NCBI GenBank assembly: GCA_011037195.1 | Contig: JAAEAF010002323.1 | Span: forward strand, 62,001 to 126,000 | Reading direction: 5' to 3' | From: Triatoma infestans | Lineage: Eukaryota > Arthropoda > Insecta > Hemiptera > Reduviidae | DNA length: 64,000 bases | Part shown: positions 47,858 through 58,856 of the stretch, piece after piece | Layout of the letters: each line of letters begins with the position of its first letter | How positions within the stretch are numbered: position 1 is the first letter of the stretch | Position numbers and translations under genes: made by a program | The notes under the pieces: generated by a model | Told to the model about the DNA's origin: nothing | The model's input: only the letters and a program-made list of their open reading frames with translations | Databases searched by the model: none

Positions 47858-48185
47858 ATATAAGCTTGCATACCAGACAGAGTGTCTGATAAGATGTCTG
47901 CCTGTACTGTCATCTTCAACACATGATTTTGCTAAATTAATCACTTATATGCAAAACTTTAGGGAATCAACCCTTTTTATCTATTACATACATATTGTTG
48001 GTATACGTTATTGAGAAATTTTTAAGTTTCTTAAATTATTTGTGCATAAAAAAAATAGAATAATTAATAATAAATGTCAACATGTTATCCTTGCTATGTT
48101 GAAGTGCGATCTTGCTAAACTTCCAATCATCACTTGTTATTGCTGCATTTATGAAAGTTATGGAAGCGGACAATATTTCAATTTA

Positions 48186-48217
<32 letters not shown>

Positions 48218-48844
48218 ATAAATCTTTAGCGCAATAGCATATGAATGTCGAAGACGGCGGATTTTTGTTACATCAGTTAAGCACGCCGCTATTCCACCAA
48301 CTAAATGGATATTATAATTGCAATGATTGCAGCAATGAGTGTTTCACACCAGATTTTTTTTTTTTTTCTTTCTCTATTTTTTAACCACTTTTATAAGACA
48401 AAATTACTTAGAGTTACATGTTATTTAATTCATTTATTATTTTTTTATTTCACTTTTTGTTGATTTTCTTAAGTTACATATGGTAAGTGATGTACGAGAT
48501 ATTTTAGGATTTGTTATTTATGAAGTTGATTTATTATTTAATTTTAATTTAGTTTTTCAAAATATCCTCAGCCAGATCTTTATATTTCTCTAGTCCGTAG
48601 TTATTCTATATGTAATTGACACTAAGGGCTAATTTTATCATAGAATAACGGTTAACGTTTTGCATTCTTATCTTCTACTTATTTTCTAGTTTGTCTTCTA
48701 CATAGTCATATGGTTTTCATTTAGTTCTTCATTACCCTCGCATCCATCCTTTAGTACCCTCGTAACATAATTTTGATCTTTCTTATCAGCATTTCATTTA
48801 ATTTATTTGATTAATATTTAGTCTAATATTTAATGTCGTCAAGA
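47858..48844. other. AT-rich spacer with (AC)n and an isolated repeat-S terminus
   Basis: (AC)n at 48186-48210. 48333-48367 holds the S terminus (GAGTGTTTCACACCAGA) followed by a T run, as at 27.8 kb. Confidence 0.5.
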
Positions 48845-50650
48845 AGAAGAAGAAAATCTTTATTCAGAATCTTTATACATATATTATTTATATATTTACA
48901 TAGAAGTGCCAGTATAAATCTCCAACAAATCTATAAAATATTTTAATGAATTGATTAATATTTCGGGAAAAGCTATGTAAAAATAACCTTGAGCGTTGAT
49001 TGATATTTTAACTTAAGGAGTGTTTAACTCTGTGTCTCTATTCAGTGTTCAGGGGATAGCCCCGTATATGTCTTGCACAGATTACTGCACAGATTACTGT
49101 ATATGACTTCGCACATACTGAAAAAAACATTTTATGGAGACCTTGTCTAAATAATATAGTTCATTTTTGTACTTAGATAAAGGTCTGAGATATGAGTGTA
49201 TAGAAGGGAGGATGTCACCATTCTTTAGTAACTTCTTTGTATTACTTGTAGGGAGGCAATTTTTTGATGGACACACCAAGCTTCAAGAAGGGCAAGCATA
49301 TAATAGCATTGGACTAACTGTTGTCTTGTAAAGGAGAAGCTTGTTTCTCTGACGAAAGTTGAGCAGTGGGAATAACGAATGGATAGCTGGTTTGACTCTG
49401 TTCTTACATATTTATATACATAATCCGTCCTCTTCTACCGCCTAGACAGTGTAGAGGCCTTGCATATACTTTTCCATTCGTCCCTGTTCCTGGCGGGTTC
49501 CTTTCCTTTACGCCATTCTATTCCTTTTCCTGTAGGCTTTCCCGTATTTCTTCTTCCCAAGTTCCTCTAGGGCGACCTCGACGTCTTTTCCCTTCTGTTC
49601 TTGCCTCGTACACTAATTTGGCAACTCTATTGTCCTCCATTCTCATAAGCCGTCCGTACCAGCGGAGTTGGTTTCTTTTTATTATATCTATGGAAGGTTC
49701 TACACCTATATCTTTCCTCACTGTTATATTTCTTATCCTATCTCTTCTCGTCTTCCCCAAAATCTTCCTTAAATATCGCATTTCCATCGCTTGGATTTTG
49801 CTCTCTAACTTTTTTTATAGGGTCCACGATTCACTTGATTAGGATATGATTGGCAAAAATACCGTTTTGTACACAGTGACCTCGGCCCGCATAGAGACTT
49901 CCTTCTTCCCTATGAAGCTGTTTCTGATTGCGTGAAAAAATCTTCCTGCCGCACCTATTCTTTCTTTTATTTCATCTTCCATTCTTCCTTCTTCATTTAG
50001 GTGGGCACCTAGATACTTGAAATTTTTCACCTGCCTTCAGCACAGTTCCTTTAACTTTTATCTGTAGTCTCTTCACCAATTACCATAGTTTTAGATTTAT
50101 CCACATTTATTTCCATTTTCTTTTTTGCCAACTCCTCTGTCAGGACTTTCATGTTAAACTGGAGATTCTTATCCGAGTCCGCTGCCAACAAAATATCATC
50201 GGTGTATGCCAGGATGCTGAACCCTATCCGCTGGAGGTTCCTGTATCCAATATGCAGCTTTTTCAATCTTTTTTCGCAGTGACTCTGTTCTTATGTGGGG
50301 TAAAAGTAATTTTCCTCCAGTATTACTCCGAGGTTACTTAACGGTAGTAGACTAAGGCACAATACATCCTCCAAAGCTGATCTGTCGATACAGCATAGCC
50401 TGCGTTTTGAGAACAGAATAGCAATAATTTTCTCCGGAGTTATTTTAATTTTTGCCATTTGTTGCAAAAACTTTCTACAGCTGATATTGCATTTGAAAGT
50501 GTTTTAACACTAGTATCTAGTCATTAGGGGAAACTTAGATAGCTATATCATCTGCTTACAGGGCTAATTTAACATCCAAAGAATTAATATTTATTAAATA
50601 AATGAACCGATCCATAATATAGATCCCCCAGATGCTTTACAAAGATAGAT
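48845..50650 (-). pseudogene. Jockey-like LINE pseudogene, interrupted by another LINE
   Basis: Minus strand, from high to low coordinate: a GSIL...YLININSL region (50650-50570), LAL*ADDIAI with the catalytic YADD tyrosine changed to a stop (50547-50558), KIKITPEKIIAILFSKRR and LSNLGVILEE. After the 873-bp insertion come RNKLLLYKTTVSPMLLYACPS and the decayed C-terminus. Removing the insertion restores collinearity. The 3' end near 48845 has a GAATAAAGA signal on the minus strand but no long poly(A). Confidence 0.75.
49407..50279 (-). pseudogene. RTE-like LINE inserted in the Jockey-like LINE
   Basis: Perfect 14-bp direct repeats TGACTCTGTTCTTA (49393-49406 and 50280-50293) mark the insertion. 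Minus-strand blocks: ILAYTDDILLAADS (the RT active site, YTDD instead of the usual YADD), KKMEINVDKSKTMV, two frameshifts around IKVKGTVLKAG, FKYLGAHLNEEGRMEDEIKERI, YKTVFLP, ESWTL after a stop, MRYLRKILGKTRRDRIRN, RWYGRLMRMEDNR and GKRRRGRPRGTWEEEI. This is the palm-to-C-terminus order of RTE-type elements. There is no poly(A) tail, in keeping with RTE-type ends. Confidence 0.85.
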
Positions 50651-51214
50651 TAAAATTAATCTGAGATTTTCTACTATTTGATTATGAATGAATTATTTTA
50701 GTGTTATAAGGAGGGAAATTGTATTCAATCAGCCTGCCTGATATTATTTCAGTAAGTGTCAAATGCCTTCTGGATATTTATTAATAATAATAGTAATAAT
50801 AACAGTTTTTATTTATGAATCAGATATAATCATGTATATTGGCAGACCTCAATTTTCAAAGTCCGTCTGGAAGGGTCGTCATATTACAAAAGTTAAAATT
50901 CAATCAGTTTAATTAGAATAGATTTATTATTAAACTATGATTTTAAATACATTAATTTTATAAAATTTGCATCTTCAGACCAAAGTTAATAAAAGAAATT
51001 TTTATAAAACTATGATTATTAGACAAATAAAGTGATAAACCTAAAAAAAAAAAACAACAAATAAACAAAAAAAAAGTTCTTTCAAATTTAAAAAAGAAAA
51101 CAAATATACATTCTTATAAGGGGAAAGTAAAAAATTAATAATTAAATACTTGGATTAGCCTAAATCTATAATCCCAAGTAATTTTAATAGAAGTAACTAA
51201 ATTTTTTTTTTTTT

Positions 51215-51480
51215 TTTTGAGGGTTCCGCACCGCGACCATTTGTTGATCTATTGTACCCCCAATTAACTAAATTAGGTTAATCATTCCCATTTAGGTAAT
51301 ACATTAGTTCACCGAAAGTAAGTTAAGTTTTTTGAAAGATATTATGCGAAATTCTTTCAACTCTTCGTCTTTGTGTCGGTTACATAAACGACAAAGTTTT
51401 ATCTCTTTATTAAAAGAATATTTAGATTAAGATATAGCTTCTCTCCTCTACATTTAAGTATCCACCAAATAGCGCTATGC
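51215..51480 (-). pseudogene. LINE 3'-end relic
   Basis: Minus strand: NKEIKLCRLCNRHKDEEL, the C-x2-C knuckle region of a LINE terminus, then stops. The end (51217-51262: ACAATAGATC...GGTCGCGGTGCGG) resembles the 3' ends of the LINE at 29.8 kb and of SINE-2. A T run at 51200-51219 follows on the plus strand, consistent with a tail. Confidence 0.5.
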
Positions 51481-51521
51481 TTAAATTACTGTAGATATTA
51501 TTTGTTTATTTATTTATTTAT

Positions 51522-51572
51522 TTTAAATGGAACTACACTGCGACCTGAAAGATCTATTGTGCCTCTAATTTT
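51522..51572 (-). mobile_element. SINE-2/LINE tail fragment
   Basis: Plus strand ACACTGCGACCTGAAAGATC and TATTGTGCC match the 3' tail of SINE-2 copy b. Only the tail is present. Confidence 0.5.
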
Positions 51573-53593
51573 GGTTATAAATTAAATGCTTATATTATTG
51601 CATGATGTATACTATACTGTGCTTTTAGATATTTTCATTTTCATTTAAGTTATTTTCATTTGCGATTTATTATATTTTCTTTCAGTTTTTTTTGGAGATT
51701 TGCTTTCTTTTTATCATATCATCAAAATTTATAACACATAAATTACAAATATTTTTCTAATTTTTAAACCTGGACAATTTTTTTTTCCAATAATTAATCA
51801 ATACGTATTCTGACTTCACGTTTATGTTTCTGTCACGCACCACACTGTTTGATTCTTTACGATAGGGTTATATACGAGTATAGTTATATTGTATATGTGT
51901 ATGTGTATATTAGCAAAATTGAACTATGTAAATGATAATTACAAAATTAAAGATGGTATACATTAAATAGCTGCATGGATAGGTAATTTAAAATTAATTC
52001 TTTTAGTAAAGTGTTATGTGGTATAGGTTATAATTTAGATTTCCAATTATTCTGTTTTATTGAAGGGGGTATGGCACAGAAACATCAATTTGCGTCACAC
52101 ATGCATAGTTAGCGTTAATTCTGATATATTTAAGCCAATAGAATCATCCAGACCATTTTGCTGAGAAAACTAGAAATATGTTACACGAAATTTTAATATT
52201 GCACATAAATCAGTTCCTTTGTCCAAAAAAAAAAAAAAAAGTGGTTTCTTTAACAATCAAATATCCATTGCTGATCTGGCTCTAAATATCCATGAGCTCC
52301 AAATATTCTTGTGGAAAACGTTTCCTTTTATTTCAAACACCTAATCGCCTTTTTTTATTGTGTAATAAAATTATTTTAACGACCAAAACTTTATCGAGTA
52401 GAGAATTATAATGGTTGAAGCTGAAAATAGTTGTTCAAATAGTGATTGGAAGGTAATACCAGAGTAGTATGGAAGCTTAGCGTTCGTGTTCATACTTTTG
52501 TGCCAATGTAATTGTATCAGCGGGTTCTTGAGGACAAGACCAGCAAGTTTGGTGAGGGAAAGGGAGAGAGTTTGATCCAATTTGGACAACCCTTAAGGAC
52601 CGCTGTTCTTTCTCCCTTTGACACTTCTTCTTTTCCCTACCGCCCTCCCCTCCCTTAACAACACTACCATAGCCATGCTGCCACCACCTCTGTCATCCAC
52701 GAACAGCCATAACTGGATTTGGGTCTGATTCCCGTCAGAACTCTTGGCCCTTCCTTACACATCCTATCAGTACTATCTTTCTATCTTTCTTATACTTCCC
52801 TTGTTTGATATCTTCTCCTCTTACTTACTGGCTGTTTCCTAGTTATGGCCAAGTATTTGTCCCATCTTGTTATCCCATCATCCAATATTTTTGTGCCCAT
52901 TTTCTTCCCCCACCCCCTTTTTTTTTTGTCTATTCACTGGAACGTTCATATTTACAACTATTGCTCTTTCATCTTTGTATATAATATATAAGTATCAATA
53001 GAGAATTGTCTAGGATATCATATTTGGAATTATTTGGTTTGTTAAAATAAATTGAGTCGCAATTTTTATGATCATCTTTAAAATTTTACCGCTAATGTTC
53101 TTCTATGTATGATATTAATCACATTTTACATAAACCATTAATGTAATTTAACTATTACATTTTCCATTAATACGAATATATTCACGACTTACATTTTATT
53201 GTACCTTTCTATCTCATTTACTTGTTTATTCTTCAAGATTATAAATATTCATTAAAGTTTTATTTTTAATTAATTAAAACAAAAAAGTAATAATGGGAAA
53301 AATGTCTATAATTTAACTTAATTCTATAAATAAAATATTTTTGAAATAAAGCTTTAATTTGAAATACATATTTTTAAGCCAGAATTAATTATTAATTTAG
53401 AAATTTATGCCTCAATGCTCTGTTGCAACTATAACAAAATCAGAGGCGACGGATTGCAGGAAGCTCTGATTTGATATTTACATGGACTCTTAAAAAGGGG
53501 TTGCGCCTCTCACGTATGCCTTGCGCCAGCCCTGTAAATTCTCGTTTTTCTTAGCGAAACTCAAAAACTGATTAGGAATCATTTTATATAAAA
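51573..53593. other. AT-rich spacer, no supported gene
   Basis: 52600-52930 is C/T-rich and more complex, but no frame shows a recognisable domain. A poly(A) run lies near 52226-52240. Confidence 0.4.
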
Positions 53594-53606
53594 CTAGCTA
53601 ACCCGA

Positions 53607-54292
53607 CTACGCTTCGCTGTGGCTCAGTCTGATTTTTAGGCTTAACCATGCGTGATTTTGATAATTTGTTTCGATGCTTTGGAATACCCTGTTTACTAAT
53701 TCTTCTTTTGAATGTACAATGTTGCAGAAATTAGATGGGAAGGTGATTTTTCCCGTTTTGATTTGTAGGAGCAGTGCCGTTACCGAGTTCGAGTAATTGT
53801 CTTGAAAATATGGCAGCTGTTGGATCGTTTTGAAGTTGGACCGTTGGATGGTATTTATCGTTGATAAATAATTTTTTTTTACTGTGCTCCAAAGAGTTGA
53901 ATATTTCAAGCAGGCATGCTATTCATCAGCTGGTGTTGAGCGAGGTATCACAGGAAGCGTTTGCCTGAAGTGACCGGCTAGTAACACCAATGCTTCACTA
54001 AATGGAACCTGATTATTTTGCTTCCAATGACTTCTTATAAGCTATTGTATACTCATCCCATACAATAATTTTGCACGCCCGAAGAACCTTTCCCATTCCT
54101 GATGTTTTAGGAATGTTACATGTTGGGTTTTCTGTGAATTGTATGCATGTTTGTCATCTCAGTTTAAGAGCTGAATGCGCTGTTCTACCTCCTTCCATCA
54201 ACGTAGCAGCAATACCTGAAGAAGCAAGTGCTAACACAATATGGCCGATTGAACGGATTTTAGCTTGGAATTTCCCGTTAGTAGATAAGGTA
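53607..54292 (-). pseudogene. Helitron Pif1-like helicase fragment
   Basis: Minus-strand blocks in order: GHIVLALASSGIAATLMEGG and GRTAHSALKL (helicase motif Ib region), NIPKTSGMGKVLRACKIIVW then DEYTIAYKKSLEA (Walker B DE), GHFRQTLPVIPRSTPADE (motif III; usual GDFRQ has D changed to H), and ACLKYSTLWSTVKK continuing to a 100-codon frame at 53607-53909. This is the standard core of the Helitron Pif1-family helicase, which unwinds DNA during rolling-circle transposition. At least four stops or shifts break it, and Walker A is missing, so it is non-functional. Confidence 0.85.
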
Positions 54293-54299
54293 GGGGATT

Positions 54300-54520
54300 A
54301 TTGCACTGCGACCTGAAAGATCTATTGTGCCCCCCCCGGAGCCTTTTCCAATGCACAGCCGGCCTCCAAGCAGCGTTCTCTAGCCACAGACAACACTGCC
54401 CATCACCGGACAATGAGTTGTAGAGGCTCCTAGGAAGAAAAAAATTTAAGGGCAGCATGCTGGATTCGAACCCGAGTCCTCCGCGTTGCTAGCCCAGCGC
54501 GCTACCACTTAGCTAATCCC
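54300..54520 (-). mobile_element. tRNA-derived SINE-2, copy b, inside the Helitron
   Basis: Minus strand: GGGATTAGCTAAGTGGTAGC (A box), GGGTTCGAATCC (B box), the shared body, then the LINE-like tail CACAATAGATCTTTCAGGTC. It interrupts the Helitron upstream of the helicase blocks. No clear target duplication. Confidence 0.8.
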
Positions 54521-55019
54521 TTTCTTCAGCGTTGGCTTTAGCCAATTAACTAGGGACGAAAACCCTAGTTTGAGTACTGCGTTTGTCCATGTCTGTAAAG
54601 TGAAGAGTGTATGTAGTTTATGTATATTGTGTACTGTTCTGATGTAGTGCATGGAGTACTGAGCTGTGGTAACCCGTGGGGTCGCTACTCCCCAAGTAAC
54701 TGCATGCAACAGATACCCCTTGCGGGCTAACTTCCCGTTTCCGTGGGAACTTTGGAATAGAGGTACTTAGAAATAGTTGAGAAAGAGGTTCAGAGAGTGA
54801 GCCACCATCGCAGCGCGTCTGAGTCTATCTATTTCTGCCAACCTCGCGAAACGCTCGGAGAAGTTCCCGTTTCCGTGGGAACTTCGGGAAAAAAAGTATA
54901 TATAAACACTCTTGTATAGACACTTGTAACGCTGTGTTAAAATTTCAAGTCAATCCATCGACTATTTTTTGAGTTTTGCGGCCACAAAGATACGGATGCT
55001 GAAGTTTTATATATATAGA

Positions 55020-55699
55020 TTATTGAACTGCCATTATGAAATTGTTGTTTTTTCAGCTATTTGATTGGTCCTTCAATAAAAAAAAGAAAAAGAAAAAAAA
55101 GAAAAATTTAAGCAATTTATTGTATTACATCAAGTTTAGGAAATATTAAAAAACTTAAAAATCATTGGCAACTATATTTTACAGCCGATGAATAGGTATT
55201 ATACGTCATTTTAATATGTATGCAAGAAATGTTTGACGGAAATTACAAAGTTTTTTTGTACGAATATAATATATATATGGGGAAGTGGGATGTAGGTAAA
55301 ACGTAGACAGAAATATGTGGAAAGGATTGTAGAAGTGAGCCGAACAGAACTAAATTAGTTTTGCCATTCCCCGTACCAAAGTTGGCTGACTTGAAGTATA
55401 GTTGGGATGTAACCGCGGCTAAAACATCAAACATGACAAATGGTAAAACAAGATTTTATTTAGAATTAAATTATGACTAAATTAGCTTAATCTTTCTTTG
55501 CTCTAAATTTTCTTATTATTATATTTTGTTCTTTAATTATGTATAATTAACTTCTTGATGGTTTCTGTTTTACTAAATAAATAATTTAATATTTTTTTTT
55601 TAATTTTAAATTAATATTTAGTTAATGGAATATTAAGGTATAAAAGTCTAATTTCATGGAACATTACTCTAAAATTTCCTAACATTTATTTTGTATTAG
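55020..55699. other. AT-rich spacer
   Basis: Nothing recognisable; the 63-codon frame at 55243-55434 has no known domain. Confidence 0.5.
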
Positions 55700-55942
55700 A
55701 AAAAAAAAATCTGGTGTGAAACACTCACACGACTTTCTCTTACTGCGAAATGGCAAATTTGCTTCACACTTACAATTTTAAATCCGTCGGTATTTTTATA
55801 TAGAAAATTGCAAAAAAAACTGACAAAACTATTCAATAAAGTGGCACTTGCGGTCATCTGATTTTCTTCAAACTCGGGATTTCGACAACATATTTAATTT
55901 TCATCAGAGACATTTTCCGTGATAGCCTGTTTCATTTTGTGG

Positions 55943-55981
55943 TCATCGACCGCTTTTGGGCGTTCGCCCATCATCAGGATG
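55943..55981 (-). ncRNA. Degenerate hammerhead-like motif (R4 left)
   Basis: CTGATGA, extra T and a perfect stem II GGGCG-AA-CGCCC, but the GAAA box reads AAAA (G12 lost) and stem III is broken. Confidence 0.5.
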
Positions 55982-56120
55982 TATTTGTTGAACAGTGTGA
56001 TAACATAGAGTTGCACAGAGTAAATGCAGTTGATACACTACATTCTAAAGGTCTTTTCAGTCTAAAGATAACTGGTCCAGTAAGGTTACCGAGAGCAAAC
56101 TTAGATAATCTTATAAATAT

Positions 56121-56544
56121 TGTAACGCAGCCACTGATGCCATCTAGGAGAGAAAGCAGGTACCCCAAGTTCTCCTAGTCTGGATCCCTATCTAGGAATT
56201 TCGCGCTGGCGGTCGAGCTCTAGCGCTTGTTAATTTATTAGAAAATTGCGAAGATCTGCCCCTTCCCGCCGGTATAACTATATACCAAGTCCAGCTAGGG
56301 AGTTTCTAGTCTACAACTCTGTTCATCATACGTTTGTGGAAAGTGTATTAAAAATTGACAAAGTGAACTTTTTTTTGGTTTTAACACTGTGAATTAATCT
56401 TATTATTAAGTGTTGTATGTAATAATGTTATTGTGTAAACAATAAATTGGGGGTTTTTTTTTTTATTGAAGTTTAGAGTATTTTACTCTAAACGAACCAC
56501 TTAAAACTAGTTGCAGTAGCTAGTTTAGAAAGAAAAACGTTACA
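56121..56544. mobile_element. Solo LTR, family B, inside R4
   Basis: Starts TGTAACGCAG and ends AAACGTTACA, with a perfect 4-bp duplication ATAT (56117-56120 and 56545-56548). A related R copy at 58085-58118 (minus strand) has the unoccupied sequence AAATATTTTATATCC, which proves the insertion point. The termini echo those of LTR-A. An AATAAA lies near 56440. Confidence 0.9.
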
Positions 56545-56699
56545 ATATTTTATATCCAGATCAGAAGTAATTTTACTTTCAGTTTAAAAAATTGTAGTAG
56601 CAATAATGTTGGATGCACTAAAAAAAAGACCTTTAAAATCCAGTGTATCAACTGTATTTGCTCTGTGCAAGTTTATGTTATTACACTGTTCAACAAAAA

Positions 56700-56744
56700 C
56701 ATCTTGATGATGGGCGAACGCCCGTAACCGGTCGATGACCACAA
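56700..56744 (+). ncRNA. Degenerate hammerhead-like motif (R4 right)
   Basis: TTGATGA replaces CTGANGA and GTAA replaces GAAA; stem II and ACCGGTC remain. Confidence 0.45.
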
Positions 56745-56865
56745 AATGAAGCAGCCTATCACGGAAAACGTCTCTGATGCTTTCCAGCTCTGCGGAACCA
56801 ACCACCGCAATAACATATTTAATTCTTATTAATATTATTTAAATGATAGAATTGTATAATAAACT

Positions 56866-57135
56866 TTTCTCTTTTTTTTTGTTTTTTATTGATATTTACA
56901 AATGCAAAAATACACTGTAACAAATTATTCTATTTGGCGGTCCCGGGGCCATCTTCTCTTCAGCTGCCTGCGTGGATTGTCGGGAATAGTATTTGAAGAA
57001 AGCTGGTGAATTAAAGGATTAATATGAACATTTGTGGTTGAATAGTATTGAAAGAAACGAGTTTTGGTTAGATGGTTAACGAAAGGAATGTTTAGATCAG
57101 TATGGATGGTGAGGTTAGCAACACATTTAGGGCTG
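56866..57135 (-). pseudogene. Very short Jockey-like LINE 3' end, frame still open
   Basis: Inserted in repeat S with a 9-bp duplication TAATAAACT (56857-56865 and 57136-57144). The minus-strand frame is uninterrupted for about 69 codons: KCVANLTIHTDLNIPFVNHL through NPRRQLKRRWPRDRQIE and a stop. This is the extreme C-terminus of Jockey-type ORF2 (LHTDL-IPFV; RRLKRRWPRDL). It is followed by AATAAA and an A-rich tail. A 5'-truncated insertion that appears young; related to the LINE at 15.5 kb. Confidence 0.85.
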
Positions 57136-57246
57136 TAATAAACTGAAATAACACTACCGAGGGAACCATAACCCCACCTCTTTCCCTAAAAGTGTCCTTA
57201 AATGAATTTTCCCGGAGAAATGTTTCAAATAATAATTGTAGCTCTT

Positions 57247-57556
57247 TGTAATGGCAAAAGAGAGAACACAAGCCCAAAAGAGGAAACAGACTCTCTCTGG
57301 TACCCTCTGACTTAAGCAGGCTAGAGTGGGGAGAATCTGTATATAAGCCAGTGAGAGATCTAGACATCTATCGATCTATCAGACTCAACCATATACATCA
57401 CATCGTGTCATAAATCTACTCTAACCCTTTATTCTATAAAACCATTCATTACAAGTCCAGTGCAGTTTGTGTAAACTTATAGTTATATTATAACAGTGTC
57501 TTCATATCTCGTCTAATTAATCAATCCTAATTTCTCTCCTCATCAACTCCATTATA
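57247..57556 (+). mobile_element. Solo LTR, family C (C1), inside repeat S
   Basis: TGTAATGG to CCATTATA, flanked by CTCTT (57242-57246) and CTCCT (57557-57561), a 5-bp duplication with one mismatch. Core promoter: TGTATATAAGCCAGTGAG near 57340. It interrupts GTAGCTCTTTGTACATG-like sequence whose continuous form is seen at 26.6 kb. Confidence 0.85.
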
Positions 57557-58003
57557 CTCCTTGTACATGTAGTTAATATTTAAAATTCCAAGAAAATCGT
57601 TTGAGCCGTTTTTAAAAAAATTGCAAAATATTGACAATAACTATTCAGTAAAGAGTGGCACTTTCGGTTGATGGAATTTGCCCGAAAACTTCGTGTCTAA
57701 TGCGGTGGTAGTACCTGAACGGAATACCAAGTTTGTAGCTTCCTGCATCTTTCGTTTTTAAAATATTCTTTTCACACACATCCACACACACACACTATTT
57801 CTAATGACCCTTTTTTTGGACTTAGGGGACCTCAAAATTGTACTTCCGGTGAAAACTCAATTTCAAAAATCGCAGTACTTCCTCTAACAGCACTTTGATA
57901 AACTAATATGTTTATTTCTTATAAAGACAAGCAATTAAATTAAATTATATTTTTATGTTTATTGCTACCTTTATATGTAGTCTGTATGATTTTGAAAGAG
58001 TTT

Positions 58004-58745
58004 TTATTTTTTTTAAATTTTTTAGTGCATCCAACATTATTGCTACTATAATTTTTGAATTGAAAGTAAAATTTCCTGCTACTCTGGATATAAAATATTT
58101 ATAAGATTATATAAGTTTGCTCTCGGTAAGTTTACTGGACCAGTTATCTTTAGAAAAACCCCCTCCTAAAGTTTCATGCATTAAATTTTTATTTAGTTTA
58201 CCCATTCCATTTAAACTTTATTGTTACTAGTACACTTTCCAGGTACTTTATAAATTTAATTTTTATTTATAACTACTTAAACACTCAGAGAGGCGAGCTG
58301 GAGACCTCATTCAAATTTCCCTCGTTTTCCCCTGTAATGGGAGGGGCGGGATTAATATTATACTAATAAGAAGTTGTGTTATTTTTTTTTTTGGAACGCT
58401 CACATTTTTTTATGTTAGTCTATCTCTTATTCTTGCATTAGAAATACACAATTTTTCTAATAAACTTCTAAATAAATTTAGAAGTCCAAGTAAAATTAGT
58501 GTAGAAAACAAAATGTAGTATTTTCTTTTATTCATTTATTTAATTCTAAAGTTTAAAGTTTACAAATTATCATGAAACTCATTTTTTTTTTTTTTAAGTA
58601 TTGTTGATTATTGAATTGAATGTGTAAACTGATTTTGTTATGTGCAAGTCTGTGTTTATCAAGATATTCTAATTATAGGCAAACGCCCTAAACGGGCGAT
58701 GGCCATAAAATCAAGGCTATTAACAAAAAAATTATCTCGGATTCT
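58004..58745. mobile_element. Diverged family-R copy (R5)
   Basis: 58004-58180 matches, in reverse, the centre of R4 (AACATTATTGCTAC, the unoccupied LTR-B site and CTGGACCAGTTATC). 58620-58745 matches the R right arm with a badly decayed ribozyme (GGCAAACGCCCTAAACGGGC). The middle is AT-rich DNA. Boundaries are uncertain. Confidence 0.55.
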
Positions 58746-58856
58746 TACTTTAAACTTAATTTAAATATAGTAGAACAATATTGTATTTAAATAAAACTAT
58801 ATATACCTAAATATATATATATTTGTTGGGGAGTACGCAGGAAACGCTTTGCTGCT

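Larger units (their letters stand above)
53594..55019 (-). mobile_element. Internally deleted Helitron with both termini
   Basis: Helitrons are rolling-circle transposons that insert between A and T, start with TC and end with CTRR. Read on the minus strand this element starts TCTATATATATAAAAC (from 55019, preceded by A) and ends GTCGGGTTAGCTAG (to 53594, followed by T), with GC-rich stem-forming sequence just inside the 3' end. It carries part of the helicase but no recognisable Rep nuclease, so it is non-autonomous now. A SINE-2 copy sits inside it. Confidence 0.85.
55900..56811. mobile_element. Penelope-like inverted-repeat element, family R (R4), longest copy
   Basis: Perfect 13-bp direct repeats AACATATTTAATT (55887-55899 and 56812-56824) inside repeat S. 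The left arm starts at the inner boundary (TCATCAGAGAC); the right arm ends with the 33-nt tail GCTTTCCAGCTCTGCGG... . Both arms hold ribozyme-like cores, facing opposite ways. The centre is interrupted by solo LTR-B. Without the LTR the element would be about 484 bp. Confidence 0.85.
55700..57905 (+). repeat. Repeat S copy, split by three separate insertions
   Basis: Begins beside an A run with TCTGGTGTGAAACACTCACA and ends near CGCAGTACTTCCTC. Joining the outer parts reproduces the order of the copy at 25.97-26.97 kb. The interruptions are the R4 element, a LINE and a solo LTR, each with its own target duplication. Confidence 0.7.

Noticed and set aside
53607..53909. Intact 100-codon protein
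   Set aside because: Only the 3' part of a broken Helitron helicase.
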